Assembly (NCBI RefSeq): GCF_003234185.1
Contig: NZ_QKSM01000001.1
Span: forward strand, 434,001 to 498,000
Direction of reading: 5' to 3'
Source: Curtobacterium sp. MCSS17_008
GTDB lineage: Bacteria > Actinomycetota > Actinomycetes > Actinomycetales > Microbacteriaceae
DNA: 64,000 bases
Shown: positions 51,501 to 59,110 of the stretch, piece by piece
Layout of the letters: each line of letters begins with the position of its first letter
Numbering within the stretch: position 1 is the stretch's first letter
Notes under the pieces: generated by a model
Told to the model about the DNA's origin: nothing
Database searches by the model: none
Seen by the model: the letters and a program-made list of their open reading frames with translations, nothing else
Made by a program: the position numbers and the translations under genes

Positions 51501-54420
51501 CGGGCCGGATCGTGACGTGGTCGGCCTCCGCCACCGGGTTGGCCGCCTGCTCGGCACGCGGGGTGATCCCGAGCCGCACCGTCCCCGTGGCACGGGCGCC
51601 CACGGCGTCGACGACGGTGTAGCTGAACTCGTCCGTGCCGGCCGAGTAGTCACCCGCGTCGTACGTCAGCGCGTCCGACGTGACGTCGCTCACCGACCCC
51701 TTGTCCGGGTTGTCCGCGACGCCGACGAGCTGGACCGAGTCACCGTCCGGGTCGATGCCGACGAGGGGCACGGTCACACGGACCGACTGCCCGGCGACCA
51801 CGCGAGCGGTGACGGTCTCCGGGACGGGCGGGTTGTTCGTCGCCGCGTCCCGCTCGCGCACCGAGATGGAGACCGTGGCGTCGGCGTACTGGCCGTCGGG
51901 CCCGGCGACCCGGTAGACGGCCGTGTGGTTGCCCGGTGTGTCCGGCGCGAGGTACCGGAGCCGGTCACCGGACACGAAGAGCAGGCCGCCGTCGCCCGGC
52001 ACGTTCTGCACGAGGTCGGGGTCGAGCGTCAGGGGTTCGCCCTCGGGCTGCGTGTCGTTGGCGAGGACGTCGATCTCCGTCACGTCACCCACCCGGACCG
52101 TGGCCGTGTCCGCCTGGGCCACGGGCGGTTGGATCCGGTCGGGCTTCGGGATCTCGACGACCGTGATCGTGCCGGTCGCGGTGGCGAGCCCGTTCGACTC
52201 GGTGTACCGGAAGGAGACCGGACCCTCGAGCGGCGCGGTGAGCGTGACGCGCACCACGTGCTGGTCGAGGATGTCCGCCTGGACGCCGCTCGCCTGCTCC
52301 GGCCCGTCGAGCGCCGTGACCATGAGCACCCCGCCCGCCGGGTCCGTGTCGGTCGCGGTGACGTCCGTGTCCTTCGTCGACAGGGTGTTCACGAAGACGG
52401 TCTTCGGCGTGGTGATCGGCGGGGTCGAGGCATCCGGCGGCGCGAGGACGGTGACGCGCACGACGCCGCTCGCGGTCTTCGTCCCGTCCGTCACGGTGTA
52501 CTCGAGCTGGTGGTCGCCCGCGCCTGCGCCCTGCACGCGGAAGGTGCCGGCGTCGTACGCCGGGGTCACGGTCAGCCCGGCGGCGGACGACACGCTCGTC
52601 AGGGTGATGGTCCCGTTGCCGCCGCGGACGTGCTCGAGCGGGTCGACCGTGAAGGCCTTGCCCGCGTACCCCTGCACGGCGAACGGGTCCGCGTGCAGCG
52701 GGACGCTCCCCTGTTCCGCGACGCGGACCGTCATCGCACCGCGGCCGCGGTCGCGCCCGTCGCTCACCACGAGCTGCACGGACCGCTCGCCCGTGCGGCC
52801 GCTCGCGTTCCGGAAGTCGAGCATGCCGTCGGGGGTCGTCGACACCTGGTCGCCGTCGGCGGTGGCGGACTCCAGGTACACCGGGTCGCCGTCCGGGTCG
52901 ACCCAGTCGGACAGCACGTTCGTGACGACGTGCCCGTTCTGCACGACGTCGGCCGAGGTGCTGCGGACCTGTCGCGGCGGTTCGTTCTCGGCGCCCGGAC
53001 GGACCGTCACCCGAACGGTCGCGGAGTCCGACCCGCCGTTGCCGTCCGTGATCGTGTAGGGGAAGGACAGCGTGCCCCGCGCGTCGTCCGCGAGGGTGAT
53101 CTGCAGGCGTTGCCCGTCCCCGACCACCGCGACGCTCCCGGCGGCCTCGTCGACGCTGCCCGCGTCGCTGATCACCAGCGGGTCGCCGTTCGGGTCGTGG
53201 TCGTTGAGCAGGACCGGGAGGCTGGTCGTCCGGCCCGGGCGTGCACCGAGGTCGTCGTCGACCGCGACCGGCGGCTTCTGGTCCTTGTCGACCTCGGGGT
53301 CGTCGTCCGACACCCGTTCCTGCTGCTGCTCGTCGTCCTGCTCGATCAGGTCGGCCCAGTTGTCGATGAGCTGCCCACTGCGGTCGATGGCCCAGGAGCG
53401 TCCGGACCGCGGGTCGTTCGCCACCACGGTCTCGCCGTTGTGCACGATCTGCAGGTCCTCGCTGTCCGCGGTCCTGGCGAGCTGCTGCAGCCCGGAGCCG
53501 CGGCAGGAGTCCATCGCCTGGCCCCCGGCCCACACGGCGTACGTGCACGTCCCGACGACGGCCGGGCGCGCGGCGCGACCGGACACCCGGAGCGCGGTGC
53601 GGTCGACCTGCCCGGAGGCGGACACGCGGACCAGCCCGGCGGTCCCGGCGACGACGACGTCGGACGAGGCGTCGGACGACCGTTGCAGGGCCGGTGCGTC
53701 GCCCACTCGGTCCCCCAGGTCGATCGTGTCGCCGTCGACGGAGAGCTGACCGGTGGTGCGGTCGAGCACGGCGACGTGGTCGCCGAACGAGGCGACCTGG
53801 AAGTCGTGGTCGCGGTCGAAGCGGACGTCCCACCGTCGGTCGACGGTCAGGTCGGTGGCCACGTCGACGAGGGACGCCCGTCCCGTGCGCGGCGAGTAGA
53901 CCGCGACGTGGCGGTCGGAGGTGTCGAAGACCGCGTCCGCGCCGAGGGTGAGGTCGGCCTCCGTCGCGACGTCGAAGTCGGCGAGGTCCGCCGTGGGCGT
54001 CGCCCAGATCTCACCGGTGTCACCGTTCCCGATGATCGCGGTGTCACCGGCGAGGAAGACCTGCGGCGACCCGGCGGGCAGCGTCACGGCGTCACCGACG
54101 GTCGCGTCCGCGACGTCGACCTTCGAGACCGTGCCCTTCGTGCCGTCGACGCTGTAGACGTCCGCGCCGCGCTGCAGGACCGACAGGTCGTCGCCCGGGG
54201 TCTCGACCGCCGTGTTGAGCTCGAGCACTCCGGTGTTCGCCCGACCGACGGCACCGTACTGGGCGGAGGGGACCCACACCGTGCCGTCGCCGAGGTCGAC
54301 ACGCTGGGTGTGGTAGCCGGTGGACACGACGGCCGCCGTCGCGACGACCGCTCCCACCACGACGGACGCCCCCACCGAGACGGCTGCTGAGCGGTGCCTG
54401 GCGAGGAACGTGCGGATCAC
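48583..54420 (-). CDS. Giant surface protein with cadherin/Ig-like repeats and fibronectin type III domains
   Basis: 1945 residues, the largest gene in the window. A short basic cytosolic start (VIRTFLARHRS) leads into one membrane helix (AAVSVGASVVVGAVVATAAVV), so the rest is outside the cell. Residues of about 45-350 look like a beta-propeller (repeated VYSPRTGRASLVDV, VAVLDRTTGQLSVDG). From about 390 come eight to ten cadherin/Ig-like repeats marked by LLNDHDPNGDPL, LANDTQPEGEPL and GIDPDGDSV. At about 1440-1700 there are two or three FN3-like units (PDTPGAPSRTGTFQGGQATLSWSA), then a Cys-containing C-terminus without LPXTG or membrane anchor. The GTG at 54420 overlaps the kinase stop. FN3 proteins next to kinases are the hallmark of the bifidobacterial PFNA cluster. 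Confidence 0.93.
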   Translation of the reverse strand: MIRTFLARHRSAAVSVGASVVVGAVVATAAVVSTGYHTQRVDLGDGTVWVPSAQYGAVGRANTGVLELNTAVETPGDDLSVLQRGADVYSVDGTKGTVSKVDVADATVGDAVTLPAGSPQVFLAGDTAIIGNGDTGEIWATPTADLADFDVATEADLTLGADAVFDTSDRHVAVYSPRTGRASLVDVATDLTVDRRWDVRFDRDHDFQVASFGDHVAVLDRTTGQLSVDGDTIDLGDRVGDAPALQRSSDASSDVVVAGTAGLVRVSASGQVDRTALRVSGRAARPAVVGTCTYAVWAGGQAMDSCRGSGLQQLARTADSEDLQIVHNGETVVANDPRSGRSWAIDRSGQLIDNWADLIEQDDEQQQERVSDDDPEVDKDQKPPVAVDDDLGARPGRTTSLPVLLNDHDPNGDPLVISDAGSVDEAAGSVAVVGDGQRLQITLADDARGTLSFPYTITDGNGGSDSATVRVTVRPGAENEPPRQVRSTSADVVQNGHVVTNVLSDWVDPDGDPVYLESATADGDQVSTTPDGMLDFRNASGRTGERSVQLVVSDGRDRGRGAMTVRVAEQGSVPLHADPFAVQGYAGKAFTVDPLEHVRGGNGTITLTSVSSAAGLTVTPAYDAGTFRVQGAGAGDHQLEYTVTDGTKTASGVVRVTVLAPPDASTPPITTPKTVFVNTLSTKDTDVTATDTDPAGGVLMVTALDGPEQASGVQADILDQHVVRVTLTAPLEGPVSFRYTESNGLATATGTITVVEIPKPDRIQPPVAQADTATVRVGDVTEIDVLANDTQPEGEPLTLDPDLVQNVPGDGGLLFVSGDRLRYLAPDTPGNHTAVYRVAGPDGQYADATVSISVRERDAATNNPPVPETVTARVVAGQSVRVTVPLVGIDPDGDSVQLVGVADNPDKGSVSDVTSDALTYDAGDYSAGTDEFSYTVVDAVGARATGTVRLGITPRAEQAANPVAEADHVTIRPGGSVTVRVLQNDSDPQGGQLSVAAAEPTAAGVTAEVLHRSQIRVTPPRSATEGDFAVLYTAANPSGGSSTAFLTVTVDRDAPPLRPEVDDTTLDLQDILRRQSVTVDVLRNVFFAEGSTARLRVGVVDGYGDTARVTADRRITVQLTDSSQVIPFSVARTDHPDVVSYGFVHVPGFDDALPQVDRSAGVVTVKSGATVRIPLDRYVVTANGRTAELTDRGTVKATHANGQDLVVDRSTLQFTSSKLYYGNASISFEVTDGSKANGGKGRVATLALPITVTPRSNQPPAFTGSTLDMQPGESRTIDLTKLTDYPYPDDVRELRYSVVSRPGSGTTATVQGQRLRITVAETARKGTAASIGVGVADDANAGRSGVVQVGVVGSTRPLVQPGADRAVVERGRTSTIDVLANDEPTNPFPDERLRVVAIRGLSGGLPPGVSVTPSADRTRLQVAVSGRAEPVDAHLQYQVADATDDPSRSVWGDVTISVQDVPDTPGAPSRTGTFQGGQATLSWSAPRANNAAITGYRIQGSNGVTKDCGTSTVCTITGLDPAASYRFSVIARNAVGDSDPSATSAPISADFVPAAPKGLRVAPSSATPNQLDVTWGAVNTPNGGSPVSNYVVSVDGPGLSTTRNAGTATNVSFSGAQSGAAYTVRVSARNAADRDGSPVQWNEASASGSAVGAPATPQLSATGEQSGATTAVTLRASESDWGGGGASWRIAKYASTTPVPSGCSTAGAVEVWNESTASDRISSQYRYVALASNGLFCTASQPASVQGYQTPDAPTGTIEAVQDGETSPNWDIRVTAKPTSEYLYYSVNGGAPVRFSGAASLGAGSGYGIQTSVVFTACATDGQYCASGGPVSDTAFTTRASVVSAVVGQAPVINPPDNNGRLVPEPEDYQISYCRPLLGCSDTNPATNAPWTTTDPVPEGSSSIRVKATVKGEQDPVGATKDVTTPDTGATDPPPGTGTSDPGAG

Positions 54421-55826
54421 CCTGCACCGCCGATCGTGCCGCACTGCTCTGCGCTCGTCGTCCCGGTCTTGCCGTCGCGGTTCACCGCCACGGTGATGCA
54501 CTCCTCGGCGCCCGGCTCCCCGGAGACCACGAAGGTCGTGCCCGTCTGCTGGCTCGTGGCGCCGCCGGAGGTGATGACGTAGGTGTCACCGGTCCGGAGT
54601 CCGGGGTCGGCCCAGCTGAACGACACCGAGTCCGCGCCCGCCTGCGTACGGACGTCCGACACCGTCGGGATGGCCGCGGTCCCGACCCGGGTCACGAGCA
54701 GGACGGTGACCACCGCGAGTGCCGCGACCACCAACGCCCCTGCCGAACCCGCCCAGAGGAAGGCGGACCGGCTGCGCCGCCGGGCACGCGTCACCGATCC
54801 GGTGCGGTGCACCGTGCCGACGCTCTGGACCCCGACGGAGGTCCCGCCCTGCACGGGACGACGCACCCGCCGACGAGCACCGACCCGTGACGGCGCCTGG
54901 AGCTCGCGCACGACGGTCCGGTCGCCGTCCGACGACGGCGTGCTCACCGCCCAGGCCTCGACCGCGACGTCCGCGGGGGTCTGCGGGAGCCCGAGTTCGG
55001 CCTCGACCTGCTGGAGACCGCGGACGAACTCCATCACCGTCGCCGGGCGGGCGGCGACCCGACGCGACATGGCCGTCGCGAGCATCCGCTCGAGCGAGGG
55101 CGGCACGTCGGTGCGTCCGGTCGGCTTCACGCCGCCCTTGTCGATGCGGTCCATGAGGTCGGCCGCCGAGTTCGCCCCACCGCGCACCTCGAAGGGGCTG
55201 CGGCCCGCGAGCAGCGACCAGACCGTCGCGGCCAGCGAGTAGACCTCGGACTGGACCGAGCCCCGGGACTCGTCGCCGAGCACCTCGGGCGCGGACCACG
55301 GGATGGACATGCCGACGGGCTCGTCAGGAGCGGCGCTGCCGATGGTCGCCGCGATGCCGAAGTCCGACAGGACGGGAGCACCGTAGGCGGTGCGGAGGAT
55401 GTTCGACGGCTTGACGTCCCGGTGCAGCACGCCTTCGCGGTGCGCGGTCTCGAGCGCGGACCCGATCCGGACGCCGATCGCCAGGACCTCGGACACGGGG
55501 ACGGGCTCACGTCGGTAGCGCTCGCTGAGCGACGAGGAACAGAGTTCCATCACGAGGTACGGGCGGCCGTCGGCGGCGATGCTCGCCTGGAAGACGGTCA
55601 GGATCGACGGGTGGGTGCTGAGGCGTGCCATCAGGTTCGCCTCGGCCTGGAACATCTGGCGCACCCGGTCGTCCACGACCTCGTCGAGCAGCACCTTCAC
55701 CGCGACCTGGCGCCGCGGCATGTCCTGCTCGTACAGGAAGACGTCGGCGAAGCCACCCGAGCCGAGCACGTGCACGGGACTGAACCCCGCGATGACAGGC
55801 GGGTCGGACGGCAGGCGTCGAGCCAA
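54417..55826 (-). CDS. Transmembrane Ser/Thr protein kinase
   Basis: A 469-residue Hanks-type kinase. The kinase domain (residues 1-270) has the Gly loop LGSGGFADVFL, VAVKVLL (Lys), HRDVKPSNIL (catalytic loop), SDFGIA and WSAPEVLG. A basic linker (RARRRSRS) precedes one membrane helix (AFLWAGSAGALVVAALAVVTVLLV, about 360-385). The extracellular part of about 85 residues is FN3-like (DSVSFSWADPGLRTGDTYVI) with two cysteines, and no PASTA repeats. The start is TTG at 55826 after a strong AGGAGGAGG. It lies between the PP2C phosphatase gene and the giant FN3 protein gene, whose start its stop overlaps. Confidence 0.95.
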   Translation of the reverse strand: MARRLPSDPPVIAGFSPVHVLGSGGFADVFLYEQDMPRRQVAVKVLLDEVVDDRVRQMFQAEANLMARLSTHPSILTVFQASIAADGRPYLVMELCSSSLSERYRREPVPVSEVLAIGVRIGSALETAHREGVLHRDVKPSNILRTAYGAPVLSDFGIAATIGSAAPDEPVGMSIPWSAPEVLGDESRGSVQSEVYSLAATVWSLLAGRSPFEVRGGANSAADLMDRIDKGGVKPTGRTDVPPSLERMLATAMSRRVAARPATVMEFVRGLQQVEAELGLPQTPADVAVEAWAVSTPSSDGDRTVVRELQAPSRVGARRRVRRPVQGGTSVGVQSVGTVHRTGSVTRARRRSRSAFLWAGSAGALVVAALAVVTVLLVTRVGTAAIPTVSDVRTQAGADSVSFSWADPGLRTGDTYVITSGGATSQQTGTTFVVSGEPGAEECITVAVNRDGKTGTTSAEQCGTIGGAG

Positions 55827-55882
55827 GTGCCTCCTCCTGTTCCCCGGCCGACCGTCGGCCGTTCCTTCCTCGCGGCCAGGTC

Positions 55883-55888
55883 ATTGTA
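55883..55888 (-). promoter_or_regulatory. Candidate -10 box before the Ser/Thr kinase gene
   Basis: TACAAT in TTCGTACAATGACC, about 57 bases before the TTG start and inside the 140-base gap after the phosphatase gene. The -10 match is good; no clear -35 was seen. Confidence 0.5.
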
Positions 55889-55966
55889 CGAAGCCCCGCA
55901 GGACGCCCAGGCCGTGCGGGTGACCCTGTGGACAGCGACCATCCCCCACTTCGGGGGGGGAGGTGT

Positions 55967-56788
55967 TCAGTGGCGTGGGAGGGTGTCCTCGACGTCGGCG
56001 TCGGCTGGTGCGCCGTCGACCTGGACGACGACCACCGTCACGTTGTCACGCCCGCCCGCCACCACGGCGTCGCCGACCAGCCGCTCCGCGAGGGCCTGTG
56101 CAGAGGGCACCCGGGCGGCGATGCGGGCGATACCGGCGTCGCCGAGCTCCTTCGTCAGCCCGTCGGAGCAGATGACGTACCGGTCCCCCGCGCGCAACGG
56201 GAGCGTCCACCAGTCCGGCTCGGGCGGTTCGCCGAACCCGACCGCGCGGGTGATCACGTTGCTGTCCGGGTGCTGCTCGGCGTCCTCGGCACGCAGCAGT
56301 CCGGCGTCCACCATCTCCTGCACCACCGAGTGGTCGACGGTCACACGGTGCAGCGCGCCGCCCTCGATGCGGTACGTGCGCGAGTCGCCCACGTTGAAGA
56401 CGAGCGCGGCCGGCTGTCCCTGGGCGGCGACGAGTGCCACGCCGGTCACGGTGGTGCCGGCGCCGAGGGCGTTGCCACCCGCTGCGCGCTCGATGTCCGC
56501 GGTCGCGAGGAGCAGCGCCCTCTGGATGTGCTGCCGGGTGGTGAAGGGCCCGTCCGTCGCCTGGTCGAGCCGGCGCACGACGGCGTCACTCGCGCGGTCC
56601 CCTGCCAGGTGCCCGCCCATGCCGTCGGCGACGACGAAGAACGGCGCGCCGACGAGGTAGCTGTCCTCGTTGTGGTCACGGCGCCGACCGACGTCGGTCG
56701 CGGCGCCCCAGGAGAGCGTCAGGGGGGTGCCGTCGGCACCGGGGATGTCGATGGCGTGCTCGGTGGCAGCTCGGCCGAGTTCGGTCAC
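55967..56788 (-). CDS. PP2C-type Ser/Thr protein phosphatase
   Basis: A 273-residue metal-dependent phosphatase that would reverse the kinase action. PP2C motifs are in order: GRRRDHNEDSYLV, FFVVADGMGGHLAGD, GTTVTGVAL, FNVGDSRTYRI, YVICSDGLTKEL and GGRDNVTVVVVQ, which contains the metal-binding Asp. There is no membrane segment. The GTG at 56788 lies 51 bases after the FHA gene and has only a weak ribosome site (GAGAGCG). The neighbouring kinase gene is in the same direction, 140 bases downstream. Kinase/PP2C/FHA sets are typical of actinobacterial phosphosignalling. Confidence 0.95.
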   Translation of the reverse strand: MTELGRAATEHAIDIPGADGTPLTLSWGAATDVGRRRDHNEDSYLVGAPFFVVADGMGGHLAGDRASDAVVRRLDQATDGPFTTRQHIQRALLLATADIERAAGGNALGAGTTVTGVALVAAQGQPAALVFNVGDSRTYRIEGGALHRVTVDHSVVQEMVDAGLLRAEDAEQHPDSNVITRAVGFGEPPEPDWWTLPLRAGDRYVICSDGLTKELGDAGIARIAARVPSAQALAERLVGDAVVAGGRDNVTVVVVQVDGAPADADVEDTLPRH

Positions 56789-56839
56789 GGTTTCAGGGTC
56801 GCTCTCTGGGGGTCGGGGGCGTGCCGGTCGGTCGATCCG

Positions 56840-57649
56840 TCAGGGGACCGACGGGAACGGTGGGAGGCCGTCGTCCGGTCCGGCCCGGAGATGCGGCGAC
56901 AGGAACTCGATGACGTTGCCGTCGCCGATCTCGACAACCGTACCCGTCAGGACGACGATCGACGCACCCGCCGCCATCCGGAACGGCGCGGCTCCGGGTG
57001 GACGGACCACGGTGCCGTTCGTCGATCGCAGGTCGTCGACGACCGCAGCCTCGCCCTCGGCGTGCACCAACAGGTGCGACGACGACACCTCCCCGCTCGG
57101 GGACGGCACGGTGAGCAGGCGGGGCTCGGCGCCCCGCACCACCCGGGGCAGCGCGGGCCTGCGGCCCACGAGCACCGGTCGGTCGAGGCGGACGACACGG
57201 CCGCCGATCCGGATCGACGGCACCCGTGCGCGGGTCTCCGGGCCAGCCGGGAGGCCCGCGGCACCGCCGCCGGGACCGTTCGCCCCGGCCGTCGGTCGCG
57301 CCGTGCCGATGCCGCCGTCCGACGCACCGGAGTACGCCGCGCCCGGACGCGGGTGCGGTCGGACGACGGTGTCGTCGACGGGTCCTCCGCCTGCGGCACG
57401 ATCCTCCGCCCCGGTCCGGATGACGGTGTCGACGAGCGGGTCACCGGGCAGCAGCCGGGCAGAGCGCGGGCGGAGGACGGTGTCGCCGAGCGGGTCGTCG
57501 TCGTCCGGCACGGCGGCGGGCGGACGGACGACGGTGTCGTCCGCAGCCGGAGCCGCGCGGTCGTCGTCCTCGGCGTCGGTGTCAGGACGCGCACGGATGA
57601 CCGTGTCGTCGACGTCGTCGCCGCGTTCCCGCCCTGCCTCCATGGTCAT
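56840..57649 (-). CDS. FHA domain protein with five repeated DTV-hydrophobic-R motifs
   Basis: A 269-residue cytosolic protein. The first 100 residues are acidic and disordered and carry five DT-V-(V/I/L)-R motifs: DDTVIR, DDTVVR, GDTVLR, VDTVIR and DDTVVR, with threonines at 16, 39, 57, 75 and 94. After a Gly/Pro-rich linker the FHA domain (about 150-250) has VLVGRRPALPR, EVSSSHLLVHAE and LRSTNGTVVRPPG. GarA/OdhI carry an N-terminal ETT-x-VFR kinase target; the repeated motif here looks like an amplified version. The ATG at 57649 follows TCTACGGTGGG; a second ATG lies at 57643. It is followed by the PP2C gene. Confidence 0.92.
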   Translation of the reverse strand: MTMEAGRERGDDVDDTVIRARPDTDAEDDDRAAPAADDTVVRPPAAVPDDDDPLGDTVLRPRSARLLPGDPLVDTVIRTGAEDRAAGGGPVDDTVVRPHPRPGAAYSGASDGGIGTARPTAGANGPGGGAAGLPAGPETRARVPSIRIGGRVVRLDRPVLVGRRPALPRVVRGAEPRLLTVPSPSGEVSSSHLLVHAEGEAAVVDDLRSTNGTVVRPPGAAPFRMAAGASIVVLTGTVVEIGDGNVIEFLSPHLRAGPDDGLPPFPSVP

Positions 57650-57687
57650 CCCACCGTAGACGATCCGGTCCGCCCCGTGGGGCTCCC

Positions 57688-58251
57688 TCACCACGCCGGT
57701 CCGTAGCCGGAACGCACGGCCCGGAGCACCAGCCACGCGAACGGGTCGTCCGGACGGGTGTCGAGTGCGTGCCGAGCGCGGACCTCGGCCCGGGCGGCCG
57801 AGCCCACGGCCCAGGCACACCACGACCCGAGCGCGAGCGCGCCGGCCGCACCGATCGCGACGTCACCCGACGGCCCGCCGTCCGTCCGCCACGCCCGCCA
57901 CGCCGTGGCGCACCGGTCCCCCGCCAGCCGCAGCCGAGCACGGTCGGGTTCCGGGCCGGACCCGCCGAGCGCCGCTGGCGTCGGGTCGCGGAACGGGTCG
58001 AACGGGACCACCTCGCGCGGATCCGGACCACGACGGTCAGCGAGGAAGCCGACCATCGCGAACCGCGTCGCGAGCGCGCCGCACGCCGTGACCACCGCCA
58101 CCGCGCGCCTGCGGTCGAGCTGGTCGGCGGAGGCCCCGGCCGGCGGGGGTGCGACCAGTGCGGCGCACGCCGCGCGGAGGGTGACGGCAGCCGCGATCTC
58201 GCGGGGGTAGCGCATCGGGGTGGCAGGGTGTCCGTGTCTCGTCGAGGTCAT
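57688..58251 (-). CDS. DUF4192-like hypothetical protein
   Basis: A 187-residue protein. The C-terminal third (LALGSWCAWAVGSAARAEVRARHALDTRPDDPFAWLVLRAV) resembles the end of DUF4192 proteins, where a tetratricopeptide-like helix pair reads ALxxDPxHxLAxLL. DUF4192 proteins are usually nearly twice as long, so this is either a shortened form or only a look-alike. The N-terminal AAVTLRAACAALVA and the ATACGALATRFAMVGFL segment are helical. The ATG at 58251 has no obvious ribosome site. The FHA gene starts 38 bases after its stop, so it may lead the same transcript. Function unknown. Confidence 0.6.
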   Translation of the reverse strand: MTSTRHGHPATPMRYPREIAAAVTLRAACAALVAPPPAGASADQLDRRRAVAVVTACGALATRFAMVGFLADRRGPDPREVVPFDPFRDPTPAALGGSGPEPDRARLRLAGDRCATAWRAWRTDGGPSGDVAIGAAGALALGSWCAWAVGSAARAEVRARHALDTRPDDPFAWLVLRAVRSGYGPAW

Positions 58252-58339
58252 GCTCGAGATCGTGACGGAGCACGCGCCTCCGGACCGCTCCGTGCACGAA
58301 CCTGTGGACCGCGAACGGTGACGACCAGGCTGTGCAGGA

Positions 58340-59110
58340 TCAGGCCGGCACGGCCTCCAAGCTATCCGCGACCAGGTCCCAGCCGTCCGCGGTCCGCTCG
58401 AGCACCACGTCGTGCGCCCGTGCCCACGCGAGCAGCTCGTCCGTGTCGACGACCTCGGCAGCCGTCCGGCCGAGCAGCGCGACGAGTCGCCCCTTCGCCG
58501 TCTTGTTCCAGTGGTTCAACGCCTTCCGACGCCCGCCCTCGTCGACACTCACGACGCGCAGCGCCACCGCCCCCGGAACGGGACCGAGCGCGCGGTACCC
58601 CTCGGACCGCAGGTCCAGGACGAGTCCGTGGGACCGCGCGACGAGCGCATCGGCGGCCGCAGCGGGCCAGTGCTTGGCGAGCCGGAGCGCGCCCAGTCGC
58701 GAGTCGTGCGACAGCCGGTAGGCCGGGATCCGGTCACCGGCACCGATGGGCCCGAACATGGCGGACTGGATCACCACGTGTTCCGCCCACCACCGACGGG
58801 TGGTCTCGTCCGCACCCTCGGCGCCGAGCGGGTCGTAGAGCACCCCGGTGTACCGCTCGATGGCCGGCATCGTCGGGGACGAGTCCAGCTCGAGGTTCCG
58901 GAGGCGCTCGGCGATCGACCTCGGACCGAGCTTCAGGGCCGTCCGCGCGGAGGACTCCTCGGAACTGACGGAGCGGGCCGCGGTGATCACCGCGGCCCGC
59001 TCGTCGGCCAGTTCCGGGAAGGACAGCGCACCCAGGTCGAGGGTTCGTGTCGGATCCCCGCCCTCCCGCTTCGTCTCCGACGGCGGGAGGAGGACGGTCA
59101 GATCGGTCAG
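58340..59110 (-). CDS. yaaA: Peroxide stress protein YaaA (DUF328), apparent CTG start
   Basis: YaaA-family proteins lower intracellular iron-driven damage under peroxide stress and bind DNA. The conserved core is present: VLLPPSETKREGG at the N-terminus, ERYTGVLYDPLGAE, LSHDSRLGALRLAKHWP and NHWNKTAKGR. No ATG, GTG or TTG lies upstream of LLPPSETK in this frame. The first would be a GTG at 58990 that removes 40 conserved residues. The likely start is CTG at 59110, which overlaps the atpC stop as CTGA; a second in-frame CTG is at 59101. From 59110 the protein has 256 residues, the family length. A start-codon sequencing error is the alternative. Confidence 0.85.
   Translation of the reverse strand: MTDLTVLLPPSETKREGGDPTRTLDLGALSFPELADERAAVITAARSVSSEESSARTALKLGPRSIAERLRNLELDSSPTMPAIERYTGVLYDPLGAEGADETTRRWWAEHVVIQSAMFGPIGAGDRIPAYRLSHDSRLGALRLAKHWPAAAADALVARSHGLVLDLRSEGYRALGPVPGAVALRVVSVDEGGRRKALNHWNKTAKGRLVALLGRTAAEVVDTDELLAWARAHDVVLERTADGWDLVADSLEAVPA

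Noticed and set aside
48271-54390. Very long plus-strand open frame opposite the giant FN3 protein gene
   Set aside because: It mirrors the minus-strand coding frame in GC-rich DNA and encodes Arg/Gly/Asp-rich sequence with no domain. The minus-strand product has clear repeats, an anchor helix and operon context.
55935-55966. Run of G residues (cccccacttcgggggggg) before the PP2C stop as a terminator
   Set aside because: CCCCC/GGGGG could pair, but the stem is only about 5 bp and uninterrupted G runs may be a sequencing or slippage feature; support is too weak.
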